From: Microbulbifer marinus
Lineage (GTDB): Bacteria; Pseudomonadota; Gammaproteobacteria; Pseudomonadales; Cellvibrionaceae
Length of the DNA stretch: 64,000 nucleotides
Assembly (NCBI RefSeq): GCF_900107725.1
Contig: NZ_FNQO01000004.1
Location: 174,561-238,560, forward strand
Reading direction: 5' to 3'
The notes beneath the pieces were generated by a model that worked only from the letters and a program-made list of their open reading frames with translations, was not told the origin of the DNA and did not search any database. The position numbers and the translations under genes are program-made. Below, piece after piece: positions 17,331 to 27,303 of the stretch. Within the stretch, counting starts at the first letter, position 1. Each line of letters begins with the position of its first letter.

Positions 17331-17681
17331 TTACACGACCAGGGTGATCTTGCGAATGGTCTCTGTCTGTATCCATTTGCCCGACCAGCCTTTGGGCAGA
17401 TACACAGTATCGCCCGGCTTCAGATCGGTTTTGACCCCTGACGCGGAGATCATGGTAGCGCCACCACTGAGCACCACCATGATCTCGTTGACCGGGTAGT
17501 TGTCGATCTGCTCCTCGTACGCATCCGACTCCCAGATACCTACCTCGAGTTCGCCGCCGGCGGGAATATTGAACAGACTCGCCAGCCGCTCATTCGGACT
17601 GCCCGAGATGATCGTGGTGGGATCAATCTCATTCGAATGGTTCAACGTAATATTCTGATTCAGATTGACAACTTCTGTCAT
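17331..17681 (-). CDS. small cupin-domain protein (DUF861/Cupin_3 type)
   Basis: A 116-residue single-domain cupin. The two cupin motifs are recognisable around EIMVVLSGGATMIS and LKPGDTVYLPKGWSGKW. The conserved E and the tryptophan-rich second half match the Cupin_3 family, whose members include ureidoglycine aminohydrolase-like and EutQ-like proteins. Only part of a classical His-rich metal site is seen, so an enzymatic role is uncertain; it may bind a pathway metabolite. AGGGG precedes the ATG by six bases. It lies 37 bases downstream of the aldehyde dehydrogenase gene and so belongs to the GMC-aldehyde dehydrogenase operon. A similar stand-alone cupin is encoded at 25,711-26,064. Confidence 0.8.
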   Translation of the reverse strand: MTEVVNLNQNITLNHSNEIDPTTIISGSPNERLASLFNIPAGGELEVGIWESDAYEEQIDNYPVNEIMVVLSGGATMISASGVKTDLKPGDTVYLPKGWSGKWIQTETIRKITLVV

Positions 17682-17718
17682 ATCAACCCCTGTTAATCCT
17701 ATAAAGGCGAACGCACCT

Positions 17719-19245
17719 TTAGTCGTTCAAATTGATAAAGATCGTCTTGGTTTCCAGGAAGTGCTCCAGCTGCTCCTGTCCCAGATCCTTGCCGACGCCA
17801 CTCTGCTTGTAACCACCAAACGGCATTGCGGGATCGACCATGCCATCGCCGTTGATTTTTACCGAGCCAGCCTGGATACGCGGTGCGATCTTCAGCACGC
17901 GGGTGATATCGGAACCGTAGATGCAGGACGCCAATCCATACTCAGAATCATTCGCCAGTTCGATCGCTTCGTCATCGGTACTGAACGGCGCCGTGACCAA
18001 TACCGGGCCGAAGATCTCTTCGCGCACGATCGACATATCATTGCGGCAATTCTTGAAGACGGTCGGCTCGACATAGACACCGTTGACAATGTCCTCCGGC
18101 AGGCCGCCGCAGGCCAGTTCTGCGCCCTCCTCGATACCACGCTGGATATGTTTAACCACCGAGTCGAACTGCTTGCGCCCGACCAGCGGCGGAATAAAGC
18201 TATCCGAAGCCAGGCCCGGGCCAATCTTCATTGCCTTGGCACAGGCTGCCACTTCGGCCACGAACTCGTCGTAGATGCTTTCGTGGATATAGGCCCGCGT
18301 GCCTGCATCGCAGACCTGCCCGGCGTTAAAGAACACACCCTCGGCGACCTTGGCGGCGGCGCTCTTGATATCGACGTCTTCCAGCACGATGACCGGAGAC
18401 TTGCCGCCCAGCTCGAGGGTAAGGTGATTCAGTTTGTTGATGGCCGCCAGTCCAACCGACTTGCCCACCGGAGTGGATCCGGTGAAGGTCAGCTTGTCGA
18501 CACCGGGATGCTCGGCAATGGCACGGCCGACAACCGAACCCGCACCAGTCACCACGTTGACGACCCCGGCCGGGATACCGGCCTCCAGTGCCAGCTCGCC
18601 CAGTCGCAGACTAGACAGCGAAGTCAGCTCTGCCGGCTTGATTACCGTGGTACAGCCGGTGGCCAGCGTGGCACCGAGTTTCCAGCAGGTCGTGTTGAGC
18701 GGGAAATTCCACGGCGCGATCGAGCCGACGACACCGACCGGCTCCTTCATCGTGTAGGTCAGGTAACTGCCCGGCAATGAGCATGGCTCGCCGACGCGAC
18801 CGGAGATCTTCGACGCCCAGCCGGCAAAGTAACGCAGGGTGTCAATCGATCCCTGCACATCCGCCTCCTGGGAAATCTCGCGGTTGCGACCGACATCGAT
18901 TGACTCGATCTCAGCCAGCTGTTCCAGGTTCTCTTCCATCAGGTCGGCGAGGCGATTGATCAACTGCTCCCGCTGCAGACCACTCAGCTTTGACCACTCG
19001 CCCTGCTCAAACTGATAGCGGGCCGCCGTGACCGCGGCATCCACATCCTCAGCCGTGCCTTTTGGGATCTGTGTGACCACACCACCGGTGGAGAATTCGA
19101 TAACATCGAAAGTCTCGCGGTCACCGGCACCGACCCATTTTTCCCCGATCAGCATTTTCTTTTCCTGCTCGAGGAATGCCCGGGTATCAGCTCGAATGCC
19201 GTAGGTATTTAGATAATCAAAAACGCGCTGATCCATATTCACCAT
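17719..19245 (-). CDS. NAD(P)-dependent aldehyde dehydrogenase
   Basis: A 508-residue member of the aldehyde dehydrogenase superfamily, betaine-aldehyde or phenylacetaldehyde dehydrogenase-like. Visible motifs are SIAPWNFPLNT, VIKPAE (the normal cofactor lysine, unlike the other aldehyde dehydrogenase here), FTGSTPVGKS, LELGGKSP (base) and FNAGQVCDAGTR (nucleophilic cysteine). It has a slightly extended N-terminus (about 25 residues before the usual start, MLIGEKW). GGTGAGG precedes the ATG. It follows the GMC oxidoreductase gene by 35 bases, so the two probably oxidise an alcohol to an aldehyde and then to an acid. The substrate is unknown; choline/betaine aldehyde would be one precedent. 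Confidence 0.9.
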   Translation of the reverse strand: MVNMDQRVFDYLNTYGIRADTRAFLEQEKKMLIGEKWVGAGDRETFDVIEFSTGGVVTQIPKGTAEDVDAAVTAARYQFEQGEWSKLSGLQREQLINRLADLMEENLEQLAEIESIDVGRNREISQEADVQGSIDTLRYFAGWASKISGRVGEPCSLPGSYLTYTMKEPVGVVGSIAPWNFPLNTTCWKLGATLATGCTTVIKPAELTSLSSLRLGELALEAGIPAGVVNVVTGAGSVVGRAIAEHPGVDKLTFTGSTPVGKSVGLAAINKLNHLTLELGGKSPVIVLEDVDIKSAAAKVAEGVFFNAGQVCDAGTRAYIHESIYDEFVAEVAACAKAMKIGPGLASDSFIPPLVGRKQFDSVVKHIQRGIEEGAELACGGLPEDIVNGVYVEPTVFKNCRNDMSIVREEIFGPVLVTAPFSTDDEAIELANDSEYGLASCIYGSDITRVLKIAPRIQAGSVKINGDGMVDPAMPFGGYKQSGVGKDLGQEQLEHFLETKTIFINLND

Positions 19246-19280
19246 TTACCTCACCATTAATTCCTGTTTACAGAATATGA

Positions 19281-20900
19281 TCACGCAGTCTTGTCGTAAT
19301 CGGCCAATACCATATCGGAGCACTTTTCACCGATCATGGTGGTCGGGATATTGAAGCCGCCACTCACCATCCGCGGCATGATGGACACATCGGCCACGCG
19401 CAGGTTGCGGATACCATGTACCTTCAACTCGTGGTCGACCACCGCCATCGGGTCGCTTTTCGGGCCCATCTTGTTACTGCCGGCGGCGTGATAGTGATTG
19501 GCAAAGTAGCGGCTGGTGAGCTCGTCGATCTCCTCATCGGTCTCGCAAACCGGAGTCTGCTCACCGGCACTGAACTTGCTCAGCGCGGATGTCTCCATCA
19601 TCTCGCGGGCCTTGCGGTAGGCCCAGCGATTCAGTTCCCGGTCCTTCTCGTTGGTGAAGAAGTTGTTGATGATGCGCGGCTTGTCGTCCGGGTTATTCGA
19701 GCGCAGCGTAATCTCACCGGAAGATTCCGGATGTATCGCGCCCCAGTGAATATTGAAGCCGTGGAACTTGGTATCGTAGGTATCGTCTTTGTGCTCGTTC
19801 ACCGCTACCGGGAACATGTAGAACTGTACATCCGGCTGTTTCAGGTCCTCCCGCGAACGCAGGAAGGCAGAGCAGTTCATCGGGAATACCGTGAGCGGCC
19901 CCTTGCCCAGCACCATCCACTCCAGTGCGCCGACAATCTGGTTGTGCAGTTTCGTGTACTTGAAGTAGGAAATCGGCTCTTTGCAGTAGTGCTGCACAAA
20001 GGTGCCGATCTGATCCTTCAGGTTTTTGCCGACGCCCGGCAGATCGTTAATGCACTGCACGCCGACGGATTCGATTTCCGCCTTCGGACCGATACCGGAA
20101 AGCAGCAGAAGCTTGGAACTCATATAGGCACCGGCACTCAGAATGAGTTCGCGGGCAGCGTAGGCTTTGTGCAGCACACCTTTTCTCTTGTAGGTGACAC
20201 CCTTGGCGACACCGTCTTCGATGATCAGGCGCTGCACCTCGGAGTGCTTGCGAATAGCCAGGTTCGGACGACGGCGCTCTTTCAGCAGGTAGGCGTAGGA
20301 CGATGAACAGCGCAGCAGCGGATACTTGTAGTGGGTATGCTGGCAGTAGCCGAAACCGTCCATATCACCGCTGTTGAAGTCGTCGATACGCTTGAAACCC
20401 ATCTCTTCACCCGCCTCGATAAAGGCGTCCCACAGCGGGTGGGAGTAGGTGGAATTCACAACGGACAGCGGACCGTTTCCACCACGCTGCTCGCTCTCGC
20501 CACCCTCGTAGGTCTCCATGCGTTTGAACAGTGGCAGCACGTCTTTGTAACCCCAGCCGGGATTGCCCATTTCTTCCCAGGCGTTGTAGTCCTCAGGGTG
20601 GCCGCGGAAAGCGAGCTGTCCATTGATAGAGGAAGAACCGCCCAGCACTTTGCCGCGGGCCAGTTTCAGCGCACTGTTGTTCAACATCGGCTCGGGCTCA
20701 CCGGGGAAATCCCAGTCCCACTTGCTTTCGAGCATGGCCGTCTCGCCGAGCGGAGACGCGACGAATGGGTTGATATCACTCCCCCCGGCCTCCAGCAGCA
20801 GAACATTGATGGCGGGGTTGCTCGTCAGTCGGTGGGCGATTGCACAACCCGCTGAGCCAGCGCCGACGATGATGTAGTCGAAAGTAGAGATGTCAGTCAT
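19281..20900 (-). CDS. GMC-family FAD-dependent oxidoreductase (choline dehydrogenase-like)
   Basis: A 539-residue flavoenzyme oxidising an alcohol to an aldehyde. The N-terminal ADP-binding fold is YIIVGAGSAGCAIAHRL, the FAD acid loop LLLEAGG, and GMC signature 1 is RGKVLGGSSSINGQL. The C-terminal active-site region contains NHYHAAGSNKMG and the family-typical VSGGFNIPTTMIGEKCSD. Length matches bacterial choline dehydrogenases and alkane-polyol GMC enzymes. The ribosome binding site is weak. It heads the minus-strand operon GMC-aldehyde dehydrogenase-cupin. With the adjacent aldehyde dehydrogenase it could feed a hydroxylated precursor into the pathway, but a choline-to-betaine role is equally compatible; betI/betT are not present. 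Confidence 0.9.
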   Translation of the reverse strand: MTDISTFDYIIVGAGSAGCAIAHRLTSNPAINVLLLEAGGSDINPFVASPLGETAMLESKWDWDFPGEPEPMLNNSALKLARGKVLGGSSSINGQLAFRGHPEDYNAWEEMGNPGWGYKDVLPLFKRMETYEGGESEQRGGNGPLSVVNSTYSHPLWDAFIEAGEEMGFKRIDDFNSGDMDGFGYCQHTHYKYPLLRCSSSYAYLLKERRRPNLAIRKHSEVQRLIIEDGVAKGVTYKRKGVLHKAYAARELILSAGAYMSSKLLLLSGIGPKAEIESVGVQCINDLPGVGKNLKDQIGTFVQHYCKEPISYFKYTKLHNQIVGALEWMVLGKGPLTVFPMNCSAFLRSREDLKQPDVQFYMFPVAVNEHKDDTYDTKFHGFNIHWGAIHPESSGEITLRSNNPDDKPRIINNFFTNEKDRELNRWAYRKAREMMETSALSKFSAGEQTPVCETDEEIDELTSRYFANHYHAAGSNKMGPKSDPMAVVDHELKVHGIRNLRVADVSIMPRMVSGGFNIPTTMIGEKCSDMVLADYDKTA

Positions 20901-21436
20901 TCACACGGTCTCGTCTGTTCGGTTTACCTGCGAAGCACTCGGTCACGATCGGGATGACTAATCGTAGCGCCACTCGAATCAGATAATTCTCGCTGGGCAT
21001 AGAGTAGTGGTTATTAACCCGTAACAGTACCAGAGGGCTAAAGCCTTTGGGGGTAAAAACAGTAAGTCCTGTGTATGACCAGATCCATAGGCACCGATCA
21101 AAGTTTGCTTCAATGAACAGCGAACTAAGATTTTGCATGACTCGACAAGACGTAACCGTGGGGAAATAGACGGAAAACATCTTGCATCAATGGAGTGAGA
21201 AGATCGCGGCGACAATTTGATGGCGGCCGGAGGAATAAATTTTCCGCAATTCACGCTAGCAGTATGTTTTTATACCAGGCCGTTCGGAATACATGCTCGC
21301 CGTAAAAATTCCCGCCCGCGCCGGGCGACATGTCAAGCGCTCTTTGTGGGTAGAATGATCGGAAACGCGGCGGGTATCGCAGTCACAGACAGCCCGTGTA
21401 ACGCCCTACCGCCTCGCCCTCTTATATTACAGTAAA
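20901..21436. other. long non-coding stretch upstream of the GMC operon
   Basis: About 530 bases with no plausible gene; short frames lack ribosome binding sites. It should contain the GMC operon promoter on the minus strand. I see no clear repeat or palindrome. It marks the boundary between the catabolic island and the more ordinary genes to the right. Confidence 0.5.
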
Positions 21437-21458
21437 CTGACCGGCTGTTGCCGGCCAG
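21437..21458 (-). terminator. hairpin after the GNAT gene, possible terminator
   Basis: CTGACCGGC (21,437-21,445) pairs with GCCGGCCAG (21,450-21,458) with one mismatch. On the minus strand it is followed by only a short T stretch (agTTTACTG), about 30 bases beyond the stop. Confidence 0.45.
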
Positions 21459-21487
21459 TCCGACTGCTGTGATGTTTAGTCAACGAG

Positions 21488-22081
21488 TTAAACGGAACGG
21501 GGCTCGTCATTGTGACGGCAGGCGGAGGCGGACCAGTCGCGCTGCAACAGTCCGAATAACAGTGCGTCCTGGATTTCACCCATATGAAAATAGCACTCGC
21601 GCAACAGGCCCTCGCGCTGGAAGCCGAGTTTCTCCAGCACGCGTATCGAAGCGATATTACGCGGATCCGCATCGGCACCGATGCGGTGTAATTGCAGGCG
21701 TGCGAAGGCGAATTCGATCACGGCCGGCACCGCTTTCAGTGTCAGCCCCTGCCCCCAGTATTGCCGCTTGAGTGCAAAGCCGATCTGCGCATGGCGGTTC
21801 TGCCGGTCGATAGCGGCCAGGGTGCAGGTACCGACAATTTCTCCATCGCACTCGATCCCCCACTGGTAAAGACTGCCCTCGAGAAAACCCTCGCGGATAG
21901 ACTGCAGGTATTGCTCCGCCGCAGCGCGCGTATTAAGCGGCTCGGTGGCCATATAGCGCACTACCTGCGGGTCGGCAAAAATTGCTTCCAGCGCCGGCAG
22001 GTCCGCGTCGGTCAACCAGCGCAGCATCACGCCATCCCCGGTCAGAGTCGGCAGCTGCGTGCCCAGTTGATCGGGATTCAC
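21488..22081 (-). CDS. GNAT-family N-acetyltransferase (RimJ/RimL type)
   Basis: A 197-residue acetyl-CoA-dependent acetyltransferase. It has the GNAT core: VMLRWLTDADLPALEAIFAD at the N-terminus, GTCTLAAIDRQNRHAQIGF, and the acetyl-CoA loop and helix around KRQYWGQGLTLKAV. ASIRVLEKLGFQREGLLRE is the C-terminal motif B typical of RimJ/RimL enzymes. Targets can be protein N-termini, antibiotics or small amines; none is indicated. It begins with GTG at 22,081, overlapping the stop of the upstream membrane-protein gene as GTGA, so translation is coupled to that gene. Confidence 0.88.
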   Translation of the reverse strand: MNPDQLGTQLPTLTGDGVMLRWLTDADLPALEAIFADPQVVRYMATEPLNTRAAAEQYLQSIREGFLEGSLYQWGIECDGEIVGTCTLAAIDRQNRHAQIGFALKRQYWGQGLTLKAVPAVIEFAFARLQLHRIGADADPRNIASIRVLEKLGFQREGLLRECYFHMGEIQDALLFGLLQRDWSASACRHNDEPRSV

Positions 22082-22494
22082 GGTGCGAAAATCCAGTGAT
22101 AGAGACCGTAGCAGGCGACGCCGGTCCCGAAGATAAACTGTCCGATCAGCAGCGCGCGAATCGCGAAGGTGTAGCGCGCTACCGATCCCCTGTTCGCCCG
22201 GTCCCGGGTGAAAATCCGGCTCTTCTCCGGCAGCTGCTGCTCCAGCAATCTCAGCCCCGGCACCGCCAGGCTCAGTAGTTGTCGGCTGCGCGTGTCGACA
22301 AGCCAGAATACGGCCGACAGGATCACGACGAAGCCGCCGAGCAGAGCCAGGATCAGCGGATGAAAGCCCTTCTCGACCGCAGTGAAAATCCCACCCTCGG
22401 CAAACATGCTGAGCACCACGAAGAAATTGAAACCCTTCAGACGCTGTTCCGCGTTGAAGCGATAGTGTTCACACAGATACTGGTGTTCGTCCAC
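22078..22494 (-). CDS. small membrane protein, unknown function
   Basis: A 138-residue protein with a soluble N-terminal segment (about 1-18) and two hydrophobic helices (about 22-40 and 45-66). A charged, arginine-rich loop follows, then a third helix near the C-terminus (LLIGQFIFGTGVACYGLYHW). I do not recognise a family. The four-base overlap with the GNAT gene downstream implies the two are made together, so the GNAT enzyme may act at the membrane or on this protein; that is speculation. Confidence 0.75.
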   Translation of the reverse strand: MDEHQYLCEHYRFNAEQRLKGFNFFVVLSMFAEGGIFTAVEKGFHPLILALLGGFVVILSAVFWLVDTRSRQLLSLAVPGLRLLEQQLPEKSRIFTRDRANRGSVARYTFAIRALLIGQFIFGTGVACYGLYHWIFAP

Positions 22495-22568
22495 CGAACT
22501 CTCCCAATCAGTTACCGCCAGATACCGGCCGCAGTAGCATCACGCGAGACTGCAGCGCGACTCCGCCT

Positions 22569-23261
22569 TTATTCCACCGTTTCCGGCAGAAACGAAATAT
22601 CCATGTAGTAGCGCGCCAGCTTCTTCGGATCCACCAGTACACTTACCTGCTGCCGATCTACATATTTCTCCGGATTGAACCAGAGGTTTTCACTCTTGAA
22701 GATATGTATTTTCCTAGTACGCGGATTCTGCCACTGTGCCACTAGCCGATAGGGGCTGCGCCCGTTTACGACCAGTGATGTATTCAGCTCCACACACTGA
22801 TAATCGGCGAGCACCGGTTTGCCGGTGGCTTGCAGACGGCTGATCCTGCGGCGGGCACGCAGGTTTGCGGTGACCAGAAAGAGACCGATACTGAAAAATA
22901 TCGTGCCCATACCGCCGAGGAGCAGGGCACCGAACCACAGCTGCATGAAGCTGTTAATGATGGCGTCCTCGGGGCTGGCCGGGTCGTATAACACTTCGAC
23001 TATATCCCCGCTGGAGAACTCCGGCGGATTGCTGCTCGTCGAGGAGGTGAATTCGTACTCTGCGCCGCTGCGGGCAGTAAAGCGCACATGCGGTGCATAG
23101 GTGGTACTGCCGGGGCTGCGCGCCATGTCGATCACTTCGCCCTGCACGCGATCGGCGCTGTCGAGCATCGCCCGTGTTTGACGCCATTCGTTCGCTGCCC
23201 CTGCGAGCATTGCCATACCCATGAGCAGAAACAACCAGGAAGCCCACGCCGGTCTTCTCAT
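22569..23261 (-). CDS. DUF3592 membrane protein
   Basis: A 230-residue protein with an N-terminal helix (about 6-24), then an extracytoplasmic beta-rich stretch. That stretch includes RVQGEVIDMARS, TYAPHVRFT, GAEYEFTSS and GDIVEVLYDPASPEDAII, the typical DUF3592 pattern. A second helix (about 105-130) and a cytoplasmic or second beta domain follow. The start was moved to the second ATG (23,261) because the first ATG codon and the bases after it form the GGAGGTGA ribosome binding site. Function of the family is unknown. Its gene lies 74 bases upstream of the small membrane-protein gene and could form one transcript with it and the GNAT gene. Confidence 0.82.
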   Translation of the reverse strand: MRRPAWASWLFLLMGMAMLAGAANEWRQTRAMLDSADRVQGEVIDMARSPGSTTYAPHVRFTARSGAEYEFTSSTSSNPPEFSSGDIVEVLYDPASPEDAIINSFMQLWFGALLLGGMGTIFFSIGLFLVTANLRARRRISRLQATGKPVLADYQCVELNTSLVVNGRSPYRLVAQWQNPRTRKIHIFKSENLWFNPEKYVDRQQVSVLVDPKKLARYYMDISFLPETVE

Positions 23262-23420
23262 CGTCACCTCCATGTGCAGCCGTTATCTCGGCTTTTTATT
23301 ATTCAACTTTGCGGTGTTCCATTATCAATATTTTACGCGGCTTTGCCACGATGCCATTGCGGCGCATTGGGCAATATGACCGCCGGATCACCCAAAATTG
23401 ATAGCAGAATCAGCGGGCAC

Positions 23421-23443
23421 AAAAAAGCCGGGCAGTGCCCGGC
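23421..23443 (-). terminator. intrinsic terminator of acs
   Basis: GCCGGGC (23,427-23,433) and GCCCGGC (23,437-23,443) form the stem; on the minus strand six T follow (A run 23,421-23,426). It lies 20 bases past the acs stop. Confidence 0.9.
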
Positions 23444-23462
23444 CTTTCACCGCTGGGGGGCG

Positions 23463-25400
<1,938 letters not shown>

Positions 25401-25710
25401 CGTTTTCTCCCTTATTAGTATTATCGGGCGTTGCGGGCCCCGGTAGCTGGCTTTGCGCTAGAGCATAGCCGAGATGGGTGTGCACTGGCGGACAGCCGCC
25501 GCAGATTGCGCACTACCCGCGATCCCGACCAGTTATACCACCGGCAGCGGACAGATGACAACGCTGTCAAAATGACATTCACCTCATCATAACGCGCCGG
25601 CAAATCCGATTCCCAGCACCCGCCACGGAATCACGTGCCATTTTTTCCGGGTCGGTGCAGAATAGCCCCGAGAAAAAGTGATCACATTTTGATAACAACA
25701 GAGGTGAGCC
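25401..25710. other. divergent promoter region acs / cupin
   Basis: No gene seen. GTGATCAC (25,678-25,685) is a perfect 8-base palindrome 26 bases before the cupin start and could be part of an operator. A full CRP consensus is not present. Confidence 0.4.
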
Positions 25711-26064
25711 ATGGGCGCGAAACTGTTACGGATTTCAGAGGGCAAAGGCGAACGGGATGCAGGGCCGGTGGCGCCGGAGAAGTTACTGGCGGGCCAGCCG
25801 CAGCAGCTGACCGAGCACTTCTTCACCAACGCGAAGGAAAACTTCTTCTGCGGCATCTGGTCTTCCGACGAGGGCAAGTGGACACTCACTTATAGCGAGG
25901 ACGAGTTCTGCTACATCATCGACGGCGAGGCGGTGATCACCGACGCGGACGGCCACAGCGAGCGGGTCGTCGCCGGCGATGCCTTCTGCATCCCGGCCGG
26001 ATTCGAGGGTACCTGGGAAACCGTTGGCACCGTGAAGAAGTTCTACGCGATCTACGAGGAATAA
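25711..26064 (+). CDS. small cupin-domain protein (DUF861/Cupin_3 type)
   Basis: A 117-residue single cupin with the two motifs around YSEDEFCYIIDGEAVITD and VVAGDAFCIPAGFEGTWET. The overall pattern (WSSDEGKWTLTYSEDE…, …KKFYAIYEE) is the Cupin_3 family. It is longer in its N-terminal arm than the cupin at 17,331-17,681 and only distantly similar. GAGGTGAG precedes the ATG. It is divergent from acs and convergent with the histone-deacetylase-like gene 25 bases away, so it is probably monocistronic. Function is unknown; members bind small metabolites or a metal. Confidence 0.82.
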   Translation: MGAKLLRISEGKGERDAGPVAPEKLLAGQPQQLTEHFFTNAKENFFCGIWSSDEGKWTLTYSEDEFCYIIDGEAVITDADGHSERVVAGDAFCIPAGFEGTWETVGTVKKFYAIYEE

Positions 26065-26089
26065 ACGGGAAGATTATTATCCGGCCGAC

Positions 26090-27016
26090 TCATCCGTGGC
26101 CGATCAGGCCGTTCAGGTGAGCCACCACGCTGCGCCCGAGGGCTCCGAGGGCGTAGCCCCCTTCCAGCGCCGAGACAATGCGCCCGCCCGCATGGCGCCC
26201 GGCCAGTTCGCGCACGACATCGGTCACCCAGCGGTAATCCTGTTCCACCAGCCGCAGCTGCGCCATCTCATCTTCGATATGGCCGTCGAAGCCCGCGGAA
26301 ATAAAGATCATCTGCGGCCGGAACTGCTCCAGCGCCGGCAGCCACTTCTCCTCCACCGCGCGGCGGAATTCGTCGCCGCCGGCGCCCGGTTCCAGCGGCG
26401 TATTGACGATATGCGCCGGCAGCTCGCCGGTGCCGCTGAATGGGTAGAAGGGGTGCTGGAAACTGGAACACAGCAGGTAGCCGTCGCGGTCGCGCACGAA
26501 CTCCTCGGTGCCGTTGCCGTGGTGCACGTCGAAGTCGACGATCGCCACCCGCTCCAGGCCGTGATGCTGCCGCGCCCAGGCCGCGCCGATGGCGATATTG
26601 TTGAACAGGCAGAAGCCCATGGCCCTGGCCCGCTCGGCATGGTGGCCCGGCGGGCGCACGGCGCAGAAGGCCGACGGCACCTCCCCTGCCATCACCCGAT
26701 CCACCGCCGACACGACGGCGCCGGCGGCATGCAGCGCAGCGTCGAGTGAGCCGGGACACATGGACGTGTCCTCGTCCAGCACCAGCATGCCCTCCTCCGG
26801 TGCGCGCGCAAAAATCGAGTCGACGTAATCCGGGTCGTGCACCAGCGCCAGTTGCTCGCGGGTCGCCAACGGCGCGTCAAAGTGGCGCAGCACGAAATCC
26901 AGGCCGCTGCTCAGCAGCTGATCCTGAATCGCATCGAGCCGCGCCGGCCGCTCCGGGTGGCCGGCGCCCATGTCGTGGCCGGCGCAGGCGGGGCTGGTGA
27001 TATATCCGATAGACAT
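26090..27016 (-). CDS. histone deacetylase-like amidohydrolase (class II type)
   Basis: A 308-residue zinc amidohydrolase of the arginase/deacetylase fold. Characteristic motifs are GHPERPARL, RPPGHHAERARAMGFCLFNN (catalytic histidine pair near residues 125-126), DFDVHHGNGT (zinc ligands near 161-166) and SAGFDGH, plus EGGYALGALG near the end. Bacterial relatives deacetylate acetylpolyamines, acetoin-linked proteins or acetyl-lysine. A polyamine biosynthesis operon lies 5 kb away, so acetylpolyamine deacetylation is a reasonable guess, and reversal of the acetylation of Acs another. The ATG at 27,016 has CGGAG upstream. Confidence 0.9.
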   Translation of the reverse strand: MSIGYITSPACAGHDMGAGHPERPARLDAIQDQLLSSGLDFVLRHFDAPLATREQLALVHDPDYVDSIFARAPEEGMLVLDEDTSMCPGSLDAALHAAGAVVSAVDRVMAGEVPSAFCAVRPPGHHAERARAMGFCLFNNIAIGAAWARQHHGLERVAIVDFDVHHGNGTEEFVRDRDGYLLCSSFQHPFYPFSGTGELPAHIVNTPLEPGAGGDEFRRAVEEKWLPALEQFRPQMIFISAGFDGHIEDEMAQLRLVEQDYRWVTDVVRELAGRHAGGRIVSALEGGYALGALGRSVVAHLNGLIGHG

Positions 27017-27146
27017 GGCTGAACTCCGGGCGTCGAGATGGCCTTGGCGAACACCAACTATGCCCTGTTATTAACCCGGCAACCAAATAGGTTGACGGGT
27101 TAATGCGGCACAGGGACGTGCCGCCGCTGGCCAGAGGCCGGCGCGA

Positions 27147-27267
27147 GCCCTTGAATTACAAGCAATTCCGCGCAATTGCGAAGCCCATCCATGGGCTTCG
27201 CCCTGCGGGTCAGCTAAAGCTGACCAAAACCGCTCCCGGCGATTTTGTGCGCCCATAGTTCAAGGGC
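27147..27267. repeat. inverted-repeat-bounded intergenic element with internal hairpins
   Basis: GCCCTTGAA (27,147-27,155) and TTCAAGGGC (27,259-27,267) bound a 121-base segment. Inside are CGAAGCCCAT/ATGGGCTTCG (27,179-27,200) and GGTCAGCT/AGCTGACC (27,208-27,225). The architecture is that of a small dispersed extragenic element; whether it recurs elsewhere in the genome cannot be seen here. Confidence 0.6.
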
Positions 27268-27269
27268 GA

Positions 27270-27303
27270 CGACCAAATAGATCAAGGATGATCTATTTGG
27301 TCG
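27270..27303 (-). terminator. 14-base-pair hairpin overlapping a stop codon
   Basis: CGACCAAATAGATC (27,270-27,283) and GATCTATTTGGTCG (27,290-27,303) are perfectly complementary with a 6-base loop. The TAG stop of the acetyl-CoA hydrolase/GNAT gene (27,293-27,295) lies inside one arm. No T run follows, so it may stabilise the mRNA 3' end or be part of the adjacent repeat element. Confidence 0.5.

Noticed and set aside
25678..25685. GTGATCAC palindrome as a CRP site
   Set aside because: It lacks the TGTGA-N6-TCACA spacing; kept only as a possible operator.
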